Notes: generated by a model not told the origin, from the sequence alone. Shown: positions 15,208 to 23,244, counted from the first letter of the stretch. The stretch is DNA of 24,769 bases from Bacillota bacterium (GCA_023398575.1 JAEWSC010000023.1:1-24769), one strand, 5' to 3'. Numbers and translations: made by a program.

Positions 15208-16092
15208 TTATCCCTTTACAGACCCTATCATTACGCCTTTCACGTAATACTTCTGCAGGAAAGGATATACCACTACGATGGGCATCGTTAGAATCATAAC
15301 AAACGCCATCTGCATCGATTGGGGCGTGTAGGAGGTGAGCGCTAGGGTGGTGGTCTCTTGGCCAGACTTCACAGAAGCGGTGGATGCTTCGCTTAAGAGA
15401 ATTTTTAACAGTGTAGCGGCCGGAACCAGACTCGTTTTGCTTTGATAATACGCACCCATAAACCAGTCATTCCACCGCCCAACACCGATAAACAGCGCAA
15501 GCGTTGCGAGTATCGGCATGGAAAGGGGCAAATAGATCCTAAACAAAATTGTCAGTTCCCCAGCCCCGTCTATGTGGGCAGATTCGCGCATCTCGTTTGG
15601 AATATTGTTAAAGTACGTACGCAGCAGCAGGAAGTTGAAGAAGCTGTACAACGTTGGTATCACGTAGAGCCAAATACTCTTGGTAAGGCCCAGGTCCCTC
15701 AGCAGGATGTAATAGGGAATCATGCCGCCGCTAAAAATTGTAGTAAAAAAGAAGAAGAAGGAGAAAAACGAGCGCCCTGGAAGCGATTTGACGGATATCG
15801 AATAGGCGAACAGCGCCGTAGCGAAGAGGCTGATTACAACGCTCAGCCCAGTAGTGATCACTGATATTTGCAGGGATGCAAAAATACGCGGATCCCGAAA
15901 TGCCAGCATGTAATTTTCAATGGTGAACTCTCTGGGAAAGAAGTATACGCCGCCGCGCGCGAAGTCTCTGCCCGTATTAAACGACGCTACCAGCACATAC
16001 CAGAAAGGATACAACGCCATTAGGCCAAACAATAACAGAAACGTGTAATTAACAATCTTAAAGAGTTTTTGCGAGCCGGTTTCGCCAATCAT
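15208..16092 (-). CDS. Carbohydrate ABC transporter permease (LplC/YtcP-like)
   Basis: The 294-residue membrane protein has six predicted helices and the binding-protein-dependent permease domain. The cytoplasmic EAA loop reads ESAHIDGAGELTILFRIYLPLS. The start LFKIVNYTFLLLFGLMALYPFWYVLVASFN and the end YPFLQKYYVKGVMIGSVKG are typical of the YtcP/LplC branch of sugar permeases. It pairs with the other permease to form the channel. I chose the ATG at 16092 because GGAAGG lies about 9 nt upstream; the first in-frame ATG at 16101 abuts that site. The gene lies an unusual 375 nt downstream of its partner permease. No ATPase gene is present nearby, so a shared MsmX-type ATPase is presumably used. 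Confidence 0.94.
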   Translation of the reverse strand: MIGETGSQKLFKIVNYTFLLLFGLMALYPFWYVLVASFNTGRDFARGGVYFFPREFTIENYMLAFRDPRIFASLQISVITTGLSVVISLFATALFAYSISVKSLPGRSFFSFFFFFTTIFSGGMIPYYILLRDLGLTKSIWLYVIPTLYSFFNFLLLRTYFNNIPNEMRESAHIDGAGELTILFRIYLPLSMPILATLALFIGVGRWNDWFMGAYYQSKTSLVPAATLLKILLSEASTASVKSGQETTTLALTSYTPQSMQMAFVMILTMPIVVVYPFLQKYYVKGVMIGSVKG

Positions 16093-16321
16093 GCATGACA
16101 TCCTTCCATTTTCACGCCGAAGGGCGCTTTAATCATTCTGTGAAAGAGGGAGATTCTCCGAAATGCATTGAAAGCTCCGTCGCCGTAGCGCCGCCTGTGT
16201 TGGATAAAACCAGGCGAAGAAGGATGGCGAAACGAGCAATGCAAACGGCAGTAAGCAGTGCGACAATCGAACCAGACGGAGGGCGATACCATCCATTTGA
16301 ATTATTTCCCCCGGCACAGCT

Positions 16322-16337
16322 TAAGTCCGCGGACTTA
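16322..16337. promoter_or_regulatory. Perfect 16-bp palindrome, possible operator
   Basis: TAAGTCCGCGGACTTA is a full palindrome with a central CG, the symmetry expected for a dimeric regulator such as a LacI-type protein. No good promoter is apparent beside it, so its function is open. Confidence 0.35.
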
Positions 16338-16435
16338 CAATGCAACTATCCTTACGCCATTCACTGGTTGCGAAATACACTGCAGCCAAGCAAAGTGTAG
16401 AAAGATGCACATTCCGGAAGTGAATTGTACAGACT

Positions 16436-16462
16436 CGAGAAAATGACAAAGTCATCTTCTCG
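16436..16462 (-). terminator. Hairpin after the upstream permease gene
   Basis: A 12-bp stem with one wobble (16436-16447 with 16451-16462, loop of 3) lies 5 nt beyond the stop codon. No T run follows on the minus strand, so it may be a 3'-end stabiliser or weak terminator. Confidence 0.5.
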
Positions 16463-16467
16463 AAAGA

Positions 16468-17418
16468 TTACCACAGCCCGACGTCCATCGTCTTCTTCGC
16501 AACAAAGTTTGCCACCGACATAAGAATCAGCGCCATTACCGATTTTGTCAGTCCGATGGCAGTTGCGTATTCAAATTTGCCATACTGGAGGCCTCGCTTG
16601 AGGACGTATGTATCAATGATTTCAGAGTAAACGTAATTATCCGGCTGTTGGAATAGCATAATTGGGTCCAGCCCCAAATTTAATAGATTTCCGATGGCCA
16701 TAATCAGCATGATGCCGATGGTCCCCATAATCCCGGGCAGCGTTACGTGAAGCACACACTTGAATTTGCCTGCACCATCAATTCTTGCCGCTTCGTATAG
16801 TTCCGGGCTTATTCCGGTGAGCGCCGCAAGGTAAATGATGGACCCCCAACCCGCGCCTTTCCATATATCAGAGAGGATTACCATCGGGTAGAAATACTCC
16901 CGCCGTCCCATGTAAAATACGGACTCAAGTCCCATGCCTTTACGAATATTGTTGATAATGCCGCCGTAGGGTGAAAACACCGCGGTCATAATCGATACTA
17001 CAACGACCCAGGAGACGAAGTGCGGAAGATAACTCATGGTTTGAACGGTCTTCTTTAATCGGCCTGATCGAACTTCATTAATCAAGAGTGCCAGCAGAAT
17101 CGGCGCGGGAAAGCACAAAAGAAGCTTCAATCCGTTGATGGAAAGTGTGTTCCTGACCACTGTGTAAAAGTCCAGGTCCTGCAAAAAAGCTTTGAAGTGT
17201 TTTAATCCAACCCATGGACTGCCCCCAAAGCCCAGGTTGTACTTGTAATCTTTAAAGGCTATTTGGGCTCCATACATAGGGTAGTATGCGAAAATAATCA
17301 GCCATATAAGTCCAAAAGAGAGGAACACATAAAGCATCCAGTGCTGCCGGATTCGCCGTGGGAGAGAGGTTCCGCCTTTGGTGCGTAGATTACGCCCTTT
17401 CACGATTTCTTGTGTCAT
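16468..17418 (-). CDS. Carbohydrate ABC transporter permease (LplB/YteP-like)
   Basis: The 316-residue membrane protein has six predicted helices after a basic N-terminus. Hallmarks are WMLYVFLSFGLIWLIIFAYYPMYGAQIAFKDYKYN, the FYTVVRNTLSINGLKLL segment, and the EAA loop ELYEAARIDGAGKFKCVLHVTLPGI. The end, ANFVAKKTMDVGLW, is characteristic of the LplB/YteP branch. It imports a sugar or oligosaccharide together with the partner permease and the binding protein. The ATG at 17418 lies 6 nt after AGGGGG; the ATG at 17424 abuts it. It is the first gene of the minus-strand operon and is divergent from the glycyl radical operon. Confidence 0.94.
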   Translation of the reverse strand: MTQEIVKGRNLRTKGGTSLPRRIRQHWMLYVFLSFGLIWLIIFAYYPMYGAQIAFKDYKYNLGFGGSPWVGLKHFKAFLQDLDFYTVVRNTLSINGLKLLLCFPAPILLALLINEVRSGRLKKTVQTMSYLPHFVSWVVVVSIMTAVFSPYGGIINNIRKGMGLESVFYMGRREYFYPMVILSDIWKGAGWGSIIYLAALTGISPELYEAARIDGAGKFKCVLHVTLPGIMGTIGIMLIMAIGNLLNLGLDPIMLFQQPDNYVYSEIIDTYVLKRGLQYGKFEYATAIGLTKSVMALILMSVANFVAKKTMDVGLW

Positions 17419-17580
17419 GCGCATCCCCCTGATTTTATGTGATATATATCAGATTATTCACTTTTTTTGCGTAAAAATTAATCCTTATAAGAGCTAAATA
17501 AAATTTATGTCCATATGTATTGATTTAGCACGAGTGTTTTTGTTAATTAAGTTAAACGCACTTCGTCAGAACGTAAGGTC

Positions 17581-17609
17581 ATCATAGCATGTTTATCAGG
17601 CGTTTGCAA
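17581..17609 (-). promoter_or_regulatory. Promoter of the transporter operon
   Basis: On the minus strand TTGCAA (17609-17604) and TATGAT (17586-17581) are separated by 17 nt. Transcription should begin near 17574, giving a leader of about 155 nt. A CGTAA half-site (17572-17576) sits at the predicted start point. The -35 region also contains TGCAAACG, half of a catabolite-response-like element, but the other half does not match. Confidence 0.75.
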
Positions 17610-17624
17610 GTGGAATGTACCAGG

Positions 17625-17654
17625 TTACGAAAATAAATATCAAATTTTTCGTAA
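17625..17654. promoter_or_regulatory. Inverted repeat in the divergent control region, candidate operator
   Basis: Nine-base perfect arms TTACGAAAA (17625-17633) and TTTTCGTAA (17646-17654) have centres 21 bp apart, two helical turns. The repeat lies just upstream of the -35 region of the activase promoter and just upstream of the transporter promoter. Further CGTAA half-sites occur at 17470 and 17572. Confidence 0.6.
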
Positions 17655-17681
17655 AGTATACGTTTTTTCAAAAGACTGTGG

Positions 17682-17687
17682 TACAAT
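17682..17687 (+). promoter_or_regulatory. -10 element of the glycyl radical operon promoter
   Basis: TACAAT lies about 48 nt upstream of the activase start codon, but no good -35 hexamer is present 16-18 nt upstream. A weak -35 beside a symmetrical site would fit a regulated promoter. Confidence 0.5.
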
Positions 17688-17734
17688 GTGGGAAGCATAA
17701 GCACGATCATTTATACGCAACCGAGGAGTATGCC

Positions 17735-18667
17735 ATGCAAACGAGCGGAATGGTCTTCGACATTCAACGCTTTGCACTGCACGACGGTCCCGGCATCCGT
17801 ACCACGGTTTTTCTCAAAGGATGCTCGAATCGATGTCAGTGGTGCCACAACCCCGAATCACTTAGCCCACAGGTTCAAATACAGTATTATTCCAGCCGGT
17901 GTTTAAATTGCGGGCAGTGTGTTTCTGTTTGCCCGCGTGGCGCTCATAGATTGGAAAATAGCGGACATGTGTATGACCGGGCGGCGTGCCATATGTGCGG
18001 GCTGTGCGCCAGCGCCTGCAATGCGCAGGCACTGGTCTGCTCAGGCAAGCGAATGAGCGCCGAAGAAGTTCTTTTAGAGGTTAATGAGGACAAGGCATAT
18101 TACAAAAGCTCTGGCGGCGGGATGACTATCTCAGGCGGCGAGCCGGCACTTCAAAAAGAGTTTCTCGCAGCGCTATTGAAGGGTGCGAAGGAAAGGGAAA
18201 TCCACACCGCCGTTGAGACGGCGGGAAATTATCCTTTTTCAAACATTGAGCCATCTCTTCCGTATATAGATTTGGTGCTGTTCGACGTGAAAGCATTTAG
18301 CCCTGAAATTTACCAACGCTATATCCACGGAGACCGCGAGACAATCTATCATACACTTATGCAGCTTGACGCAGCAGGCAAAAGGATCATCGCGCGCACA
18401 CCCGTTATCGGCGGTGTGAACGATACGCCTCAAGAGATAGAGGCAGTCGCAGCATACGTCTCGAATCTTCAAAACCTTGTTCATTATCAATTGATCCCCT
18501 ATCACTCACTGGGGAATGCCAAGCGCGTAGCACTCTTGGAAGAAGCTACGGATTTTTATACCCCGACAAATGAATCGATGGCGGCACTGGAGAGAGCCGC
18601 GGCGAAATATGTTCCTGTTTACAATGTAAAGCGGGGATTTATCAAGGAGGAGCAGGAAAACCAATGA
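17735..18667 (+). CDS. Glycyl-radical enzyme activating protein (radical SAM, with two extra ferredoxin clusters)
   Basis: The 310-residue activase uses S-adenosylmethionine and a [4Fe-4S] cluster to abstract hydrogen from the Gly of its partner enzyme. The radical SAM motif is C30-SNR-C34-QW-C37. It is followed by a ferredoxin-like insert with two cluster motifs: C56, C59, C62, C66 and C85, C88, C91, C95. Further family marks are FDIQRFALHDGPGIRTTVFLKGC at the N-terminus, the SAM-binding GGGMTISGGEP, AVETAGNY, and RTPVIGGVNDT. The ferredoxin insert is normal for activases of non-PFL glycyl radical enzymes. The ATG at 17735 lies 6 nt after GAGGAG. Its stop overlaps the start of the radical enzyme gene by 4 nt, which pairs them securely. 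Confidence 0.96.
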   Translation: MQTSGMVFDIQRFALHDGPGIRTTVFLKGCSNRCQWCHNPESLSPQVQIQYYSSRCLNCGQCVSVCPRGAHRLENSGHVYDRAACHMCGLCASACNAQALVCSGKRMSAEEVLLEVNEDKAYYKSSGGGMTISGGEPALQKEFLAALLKGAKEREIHTAVETAGNYPFSNIEPSLPYIDLVLFDVKAFSPEIYQRYIHGDRETIYHTLMQLDAAGKRIIARTPVIGGVNDTPQEIEAVAAYVSNLQNLVHYQLIPYHSLGNAKRVALLEEATDFYTPTNESMAALERAAAKYVPVYNVKRGFIKEEQENQ

Positions 18668-20808
18668 TGGTAAGCTATCAGCAGCGCAATGAGGAAATCC
18701 GCAAAACAAAGCTTAACTTCAACGACCAAAAGCTCAAGATCGCCGGGCACTACGACAACGACGACCATGGCTGGGTACCCCTGGGCCGGGTTACACACGA
18801 GGTCTTCCATGATGACAAGAGCGGCCTTGTAACGGGTATGGACGCAATATCAAAGACTTTTTGCGCGTTTTTAGGCGCTCACCCAGTATACGTGCACCCT
18901 TATAGCGCCATCGCTGGCGCGTGGGCCCACGCGTGCGAGTTTCCAGATCCTTGGCGGCCCGAGGAACGCAGGGACGATCTGATCCCTATCTGGGAAAAGT
19001 ATAATATACGCAATCGCGGCATCTACGCCATGAACCATGTCGCGCCTGACATGAACATCGGGTTGGAACTTGGCTTTGGTGGGCTGCTCAAAAAAATCCG
19101 CTTCTACCGCGAAAAAAACCGCCCGCAGGATACCTCTTTCTACGACGGCGAAGAGCGCGTGGTAATGGCGGTTCAAAGCTGGATACGCCGGCACGTGGAA
19201 TACGCAAGGGAAACGGCGGCGCACGAAACGGATGCTTTCATTCAGAAAAACCTTTCGGATATCGCCGATATAAACGAGTGGCTTATCGACAATCCGCCCA
19301 GAACGCTGCGCGAAGCTGTGCAATTCCTAGGCTGGTTCCAGACCATCGACCGGATGTATTATACCGGCGGCGCGCTGCAGGAACTGGATGAACTGCTGCG
19401 CCCATATTACGAGCGCGACTTGAAAAGCGGTGCTATCACCGAAGATGAGGAGGTCGTGTGGTATATCGTATCGCTGCTGTTCAACGACACGCATTACAGT
19501 CAGATTGGCGGTCAGCATCCGGTAGAGGGCACTGACCTGACCAGCCGTATGTCATTTTTAATCCTGGAGGGTATGCACAGGCTGCGCATTCCTTCCAACA
19601 TCGCCATGCGGCTGCACGAGAATACCAACGACGAGCTCTTGACCCAATGCGTCAAGTATCTGTTTGAGGATGGCACAGGCGTGTGCTACTCCTGCTCAGG
19701 CGGGCTGGATAAAGGATATATGCGCAACGGCCGGCCGCAGGTGTTGGCGCGTATGCGCGCCAAAGTCGGCTGCAATTGGACAGCGCTGCCCGGCATCGAG
19801 TATTGTCTCCAGGATGTGACACGCGTCTGCCTGGCAAAGCCCATGACCATTGCCATCGACGAAATGATGGCATCGGATGAAGAAAGGTCCATGAAAAACC
19901 TGCTTGCACGGTATGAAAAGCACCTCACCATTGCTGTGGATGTCATCAAGCAGGGCTTTGACTGGCATTTGAAATACAAGCATTTAAACCGGCCCGAGAT
20001 CATTTACAATCTCTTCGCCCACGGCCCCATCGAGCGCGGCATCGACATGTCCGCGGGCGGTGTGGATATTATCAATTTCGCCTGCGACGGCACGGCGCTC
20101 GCCACGGTGGCGGATTCTCTGGCGGCCATCGAGCAGCGCGTGGTCCGGGAAGGCACACTTTCCTGGGAGGAGCTATATACCGCACTTACGGCAGATTTCA
20201 AGGGATATGAAGAAATCCGTTTACTGCTCAAGAACGTTCCTCATTATGGCAGCGGAAACTCCCGGGCAGATTACTACGCCAAATATGTGGCGGATCTTTA
20301 TTCTGATTTGATGCGCCAAACGCCCACCAACGATGGATATATTGTGCTCCCCGGCATCTTCTCACATGGTGAGGTCTACAACCACGGCCGCGCGCTGCCT
20401 GCCACCGCAAACGGCCGCCACGCGGGCGATGCGATCTCCCACTCCGCTGATCCGGACCCCGGCTTTCTGCGCGGAGGCACCGCGCCCACGGCCAAGGCCA
20501 ACGCTGTCGCGCGTGTACAGTCGGGTTGGGGCAATTCTACACCTCTCCAGGTGGACTTTGATGCCGGGCTTGCGCAGGAAAATGGCGGCATAGAACTCAT
20601 GAAGGCATACCTTAAAGCCCACAACGACATGGGCGGTACGCTCATCAACATCAATGTCGTATCCAAGGAAAAGCTTTTGCAGGCGCACGCAGATCCGGAT
20701 AAGTATCCAGATCTGGTGGTGCGCGTGACGGGCTACAGCGCGTTCTTTAAGTCGCTGTCCAGAGAATACCGCCAGCAAGTGGTAGACCGCTGGATTGCGA
20801 ACGGATAA
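18664..20808 (+). CDS. Glycyl radical enzyme (pyruvate formate-lyase family), substrate unknown
   Basis: The 714-residue protein ends with the glycyl radical signature VVRVTGYSAFFKSLSREYRQQVVDRW, with the radical Gly at residue 690, 25 from the end. The thiyl-radical loop is found as VGCNWTALPG, with the likely catalytic Cys370. It aligns with GCVEPxxPG of glycerol dehydratase-like enzymes, but the Glu at Cys+2 is Trp372 here. Further Cys residues (341, 344, 381, 389) lie near the presumed active site. NHVAPDMNIGLELGFGGLL matches the N-terminal family pattern. The protein is shorter than the roughly 780-850 residues usual for characterised GREs. It is translationally coupled to its activase and is followed by two dehydrogenases 26 and 18 nt apart. 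It probably cleaves a C-C, C-O or similar bond in an imported sugar-like compound; the reaction is not known. The enzyme would be oxygen-sensitive. Confidence 0.93.
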   Translation: MMVSYQQRNEEIRKTKLNFNDQKLKIAGHYDNDDHGWVPLGRVTHEVFHDDKSGLVTGMDAISKTFCAFLGAHPVYVHPYSAIAGAWAHACEFPDPWRPEERRDDLIPIWEKYNIRNRGIYAMNHVAPDMNIGLELGFGGLLKKIRFYREKNRPQDTSFYDGEERVVMAVQSWIRRHVEYARETAAHETDAFIQKNLSDIADINEWLIDNPPRTLREAVQFLGWFQTIDRMYYTGGALQELDELLRPYYERDLKSGAITEDEEVVWYIVSLLFNDTHYSQIGGQHPVEGTDLTSRMSFLILEGMHRLRIPSNIAMRLHENTNDELLTQCVKYLFEDGTGVCYSCSGGLDKGYMRNGRPQVLARMRAKVGCNWTALPGIEYCLQDVTRVCLAKPMTIAIDEMMASDEERSMKNLLARYEKHLTIAVDVIKQGFDWHLKYKHLNRPEIIYNLFAHGPIERGIDMSAGGVDIINFACDGTALATVADSLAAIEQRVVREGTLSWEELYTALTADFKGYEEIRLLLKNVPHYGSGNSRADYYAKYVADLYSDLMRQTPTNDGYIVLPGIFSHGEVYNHGRALPATANGRHAGDAISHSADPDPGFLRGGTAPTAKANAVARVQSGWGNSTPLQVDFDAGLAQENGGIELMKAYLKAHNDMGGTLININVVSKEKLLQAHADPDKYPDLVVRVTGYSAFFKSLSREYRQQVVDRWIANG

Positions 20809-20834
20809 GAAAAGTATGATTGGGAGGTGTTTCC

Positions 20835-21926
20835 ATGGCTAAGCTCCGCATCGGAATCGTCGGAACGGGCGGGATCGCCCACGCACACATGAAACCCTAC
20901 ATGACCTTTGCCGACGTGGAAATCGTCGGCGCGTGCGACATTGTACCCGGCAAGGCGCGCGAGTTCCTTGACAAATACGGTCTTGAAAAAGCGCCGGCTT
21001 TCGAAAATGTATACGACCTTATCAAAAATGTTCAAATGGATGGCGCCAGCGTTTGCACCTACAACACCACTCACGCCGAGTGCGCCATTGCTCTTTTAGA
21101 GGCAGGGATTCATGTGCTGTGCGAAAAGCCCATGTCCTTTACCCTTGCAGAAGCGGTGGACATGGTGCGTGCCTCCAAAAAAGCGAACAAGTTTTTGACC
21201 ATCGGCTTTCAGCCCCGGTACGATTTCATGCGAAAAAAAGTGGATGATATCATCGCGTCCGGCGCGCTGGGCAAGGTGTATTATGTGCAAAGCGGCGGCG
21301 GCCGCCGCAGAGGCATCCCGGCGGGCACATTTGTGGACAAGGCCAAAGCCGGCTATGGCTGCCTTGGCGATATCGGCTGCTATTCCATCGATGAATGCCT
21401 GCACGCGATCAAGTATCCCAAACCCCTGACTGTATCAGCCATCGCGACGAACTATTTTGGAAAAAACCCGAAGTACTGGCCCGGCGCGGATACCTTTGAC
21501 GTAGATGATTTCTCTGTAGCCCTGGTGCGCATGGAAGACGACGTTACATACGTGTTCAAGCAATCCTGGGCCATGCATGCGGATACATTGGGCGACACGC
21601 TGTGGCTGGGCACCGAAGGAGCCATCAAGATATTGAACACGCAGGATGAGCTAAAGCGCCCGTCCCGCGTGATGTATTTCACAGATGTCAACGGCCAGCA
21701 CATCGATTCGTATGTTCTTCCCACGATCCCATTCAACGCCTACGAAGGCTCTTCGCCCGTGGATATATGGCCGGCCAAAATGCGCGGCTTCGTAGACGCA
21801 CTTTTGACAGGGGGACCGGCGCCTGTACCCGGAGAGGAAATTCTATACAACCAGGCAATCTGCGATGGCATCTACCGCTCGAGTAAGCTCAAGCGCGAAG
21901 TGGAAATCGAAATTCCGACCATATAA
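20835..21926 (+). CDS. Gfo/Idh/MocA-family oxidoreductase, Tyr-type active site
   Basis: The 363-residue NAD(P)-dependent dehydrogenase has an N-terminal Rossmann fold with IGIVGTGGIAHAH (Gly10, Gly12, Gly13) and an Asp (ACDI) at the end of the second strand. The family EKP motif CEKPMS carries Lys98. The catalytic motif in the C-terminal alpha/beta domain is D179-IGC-Y183. Relatives with D-x-G-x-Y, such as glucose-fructose oxidoreductase, use Tyr where inositol dehydrogenase uses His. It should oxidise or reduce a hydroxyl/keto group on a sugar or cyclitol. The ATG at 20835 lies 7 nt after GGGAGG; an upstream in-frame TTG has no such site. It is the third gene of the radical-enzyme operon. 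Confidence 0.93.
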   Translation: MAKLRIGIVGTGGIAHAHMKPYMTFADVEIVGACDIVPGKAREFLDKYGLEKAPAFENVYDLIKNVQMDGASVCTYNTTHAECAIALLEAGIHVLCEKPMSFTLAEAVDMVRASKKANKFLTIGFQPRYDFMRKKVDDIIASGALGKVYYVQSGGGRRRGIPAGTFVDKAKAGYGCLGDIGCYSIDECLHAIKYPKPLTVSAIATNYFGKNPKYWPGADTFDVDDFSVALVRMEDDVTYVFKQSWAMHADTLGDTLWLGTEGAIKILNTQDELKRPSRVMYFTDVNGQHIDSYVLPTIPFNAYEGSSPVDIWPAKMRGFVDALLTGGPAPVPGEEILYNQAICDGIYRSSKLKREVEIEIPTI

Positions 21927-21944
21927 CAAGAGGAGGGTAAAGCC

Positions 21945-22916
21945 ATGCTTAAAGTTGGCATGCTATCAATGTGGCACGTGCACGCGGACGGATACGCCAC
22001 ATTCGTAAATGCGCAAGAAGACGCGAAGGTCACAGCAATCTGGGATGACGATGCTGTCCGCGGCCAGGCCGCGGCACAGAAGTTCTCAGCGGTATACGAG
22101 CCGGATCTTACAAAGTTCTTTGAACTTGTAGATGCTGTGGTTGTGGATGCACCGACGTGTGAGCATAAAGAGCTAATCATTGCCGCCGCCAATGCGAAGA
22201 AACCTATTTTTACTGAAAAGGCACTGGCGCCCACGGTTACGCAATGCGAAGAGATTAAGAAAGCCATTATTCAAAACAGCGTCAAGTTCGCGATTTCTTT
22301 TCCCGGCCTTATTTCTGGTGAGATGCGCTACGCCAAGCAAGCCATTGACGAGGGAAAGCTGGGCAAAGTCACCTACCTGCGCATCCGCGCGGCGCATGGC
22401 GGTTCCTCACAGGGATGGCTGCCGGCATATTGGTATGATGAAACGAAAACCGGCGGCGGCGCAATGATGGATTTGGGCTGCCATCCAAACTATCAGGCAA
22501 GCTATCTGCTGGGCAAGCCCGTGCGTGTTGCATCTATGTTCAATACCGTCTGCTGCCCCCCGACCATGGAGGATAACGCGGTTTCCACCATTGAGTTTGA
22601 GAATCAGGCCATCGCCGTGCTGGAAACAGGGTTTGTCTCCCCTTATTCCAACAGTGCCATCGAAATACTGGGCACCGAAGGGTCCATTGTCATCGAGAAC
22701 GGCAAGCTTCGTATCTATTCGAAGCCCTCGGGGATAAGCGGCTGGGTCATCCCGGACGATATTCCCAAGGCAATGCCGGTTCCCCTGCGCCAGTTTCTGG
22801 ATGCGGTGCTGTACGACAAGCCGATCGCCTTCGATATCGACCGCGCCATCGCGCTGACACAGCTTTTGGAAAACGAGTATAAGGCGGACAAAGTACAAAA
22901 GATTGTAAAAGTGTAA
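21945..22916 (+). CDS. Gfo/Idh/MocA-family oxidoreductase, His-type active site with altered nucleotide loop
   Basis: The 323-residue protein has the two-domain Gfo/Idh/MocA layout. It has TEKALAP with Lys92 in place of the usual EKP, and D176-LGC-H180 as the catalytic Asp and His. The N-terminal strand-loop reads VGMLSMWHVHADGYA, where the usual glycine-rich loop is GxGxxH; the two Gly positions are Ser8 and Trp10. The dinucleotide loop may therefore be reshaped, though the rest of the domain looks intact. It is only about a quarter identical by eye to the preceding dehydrogenase, so this is not a recent duplication. The ATG lies 7 nt after AGGAGGG. It is the last gene of the operon, before a strong terminator. 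Confidence 0.9.
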   Translation: MLKVGMLSMWHVHADGYATFVNAQEDAKVTAIWDDDAVRGQAAAQKFSAVYEPDLTKFFELVDAVVVDAPTCEHKELIIAAANAKKPIFTEKALAPTVTQCEEIKKAIIQNSVKFAISFPGLISGEMRYAKQAIDEGKLGKVTYLRIRAAHGGSSQGWLPAYWYDETKTGGGAMMDLGCHPNYQASYLLGKPVRVASMFNTVCCPPTMEDNAVSTIEFENQAIAVLETGFVSPYSNSAIEILGTEGSIVIENGKLRIYSKPSGISGWVIPDDIPKAMPVPLRQFLDAVLYDKPIAFDIDRAIALTQLLENEYKADKVQKIVKV

Positions 22917-22991
22917 GGCTCGCCCAACAGGAACGACGGGCATAATTCACACATGGTTACATGTTGTGATTATTTCATAGCAGTTTCATTT

Positions 22992-23034
22992 CCCAACAAA
23001 AATCACGCACATACGGTGCGTGATTTTTGTTGGG
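22992..23034. terminator. Perfect 19-bp hairpin ending the glycyl radical operon
   Basis: Arms 22992-23010 and 23016-23034 are perfectly complementary with loop ATACG. The right arm holds the T5 run internally. It lies 75 nt after the last stop codon. From 23035 to 23244 I see no gene. A minus-strand frame there reads protein-like for about 40 codons (EWDVSAAFKAYENLPTLDF) but has no start and contains stops. Confidence 0.75.
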
Positions 23035-23244
23035 CTGCATTGTAATAGTCTTTTTGTTCATAAAGAAAATCCAGAGTAGGCAGGTTTTCATAGGCTTTAA
23101 ACGCAGCAGATACGTCCCACTCTTATTTGCCAAAACACTTGCCTAAGTGGCATCGCGTATCTCTACGAACCTTTTTCTGCTTTTCATCTTCTCTGTTAAA
23201 TAGGGGCTTCCGCACAAATTGGGGCCAAGTCATTGCGAAGAATC

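Larger units (their letters stand above)
16093..16467. other. Unexplained 375-bp gap inside the transporter operon
   Basis: Co-transcribed permease genes of this type are normally a few bases apart. This gap has open frames on both strands, but none has a credible ribosome binding site or protein-like composition. It contains a hairpin near its upstream end (16436-16462), a perfect 16-bp palindrome (16322-16337), and no terminal inverted repeats that would mark a small mobile element. Confidence 0.5.

Noticed and set aside
16095..16400. Plus-strand open frame of 101 codons in the permease gap
   Set aside because: No ribosome binding site, unlikely composition, and it opposes the operon direction.
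17435..17465. TGATATATATCA palindrome in the transporter leader as a CRP-type site
   Set aside because: It is an AT-rich self-complementary run without the GTGA-N6-TCAC spacing, and such sites are not expected in Clostridia.
20835..21926. Loss of the catalytic His in the first Gfo/Idh/MocA protein
   Set aside because: The D-x-G-x-Y form is a known functional variant, as in glucose-fructose oxidoreductase, so it is not a defect.
23041..23152. Minus-strand protein-like stretch after the operon terminator
   Set aside because: No start codon with a binding site, an internal stop, and it runs into the terminator hairpin. At most a short gene remnant.
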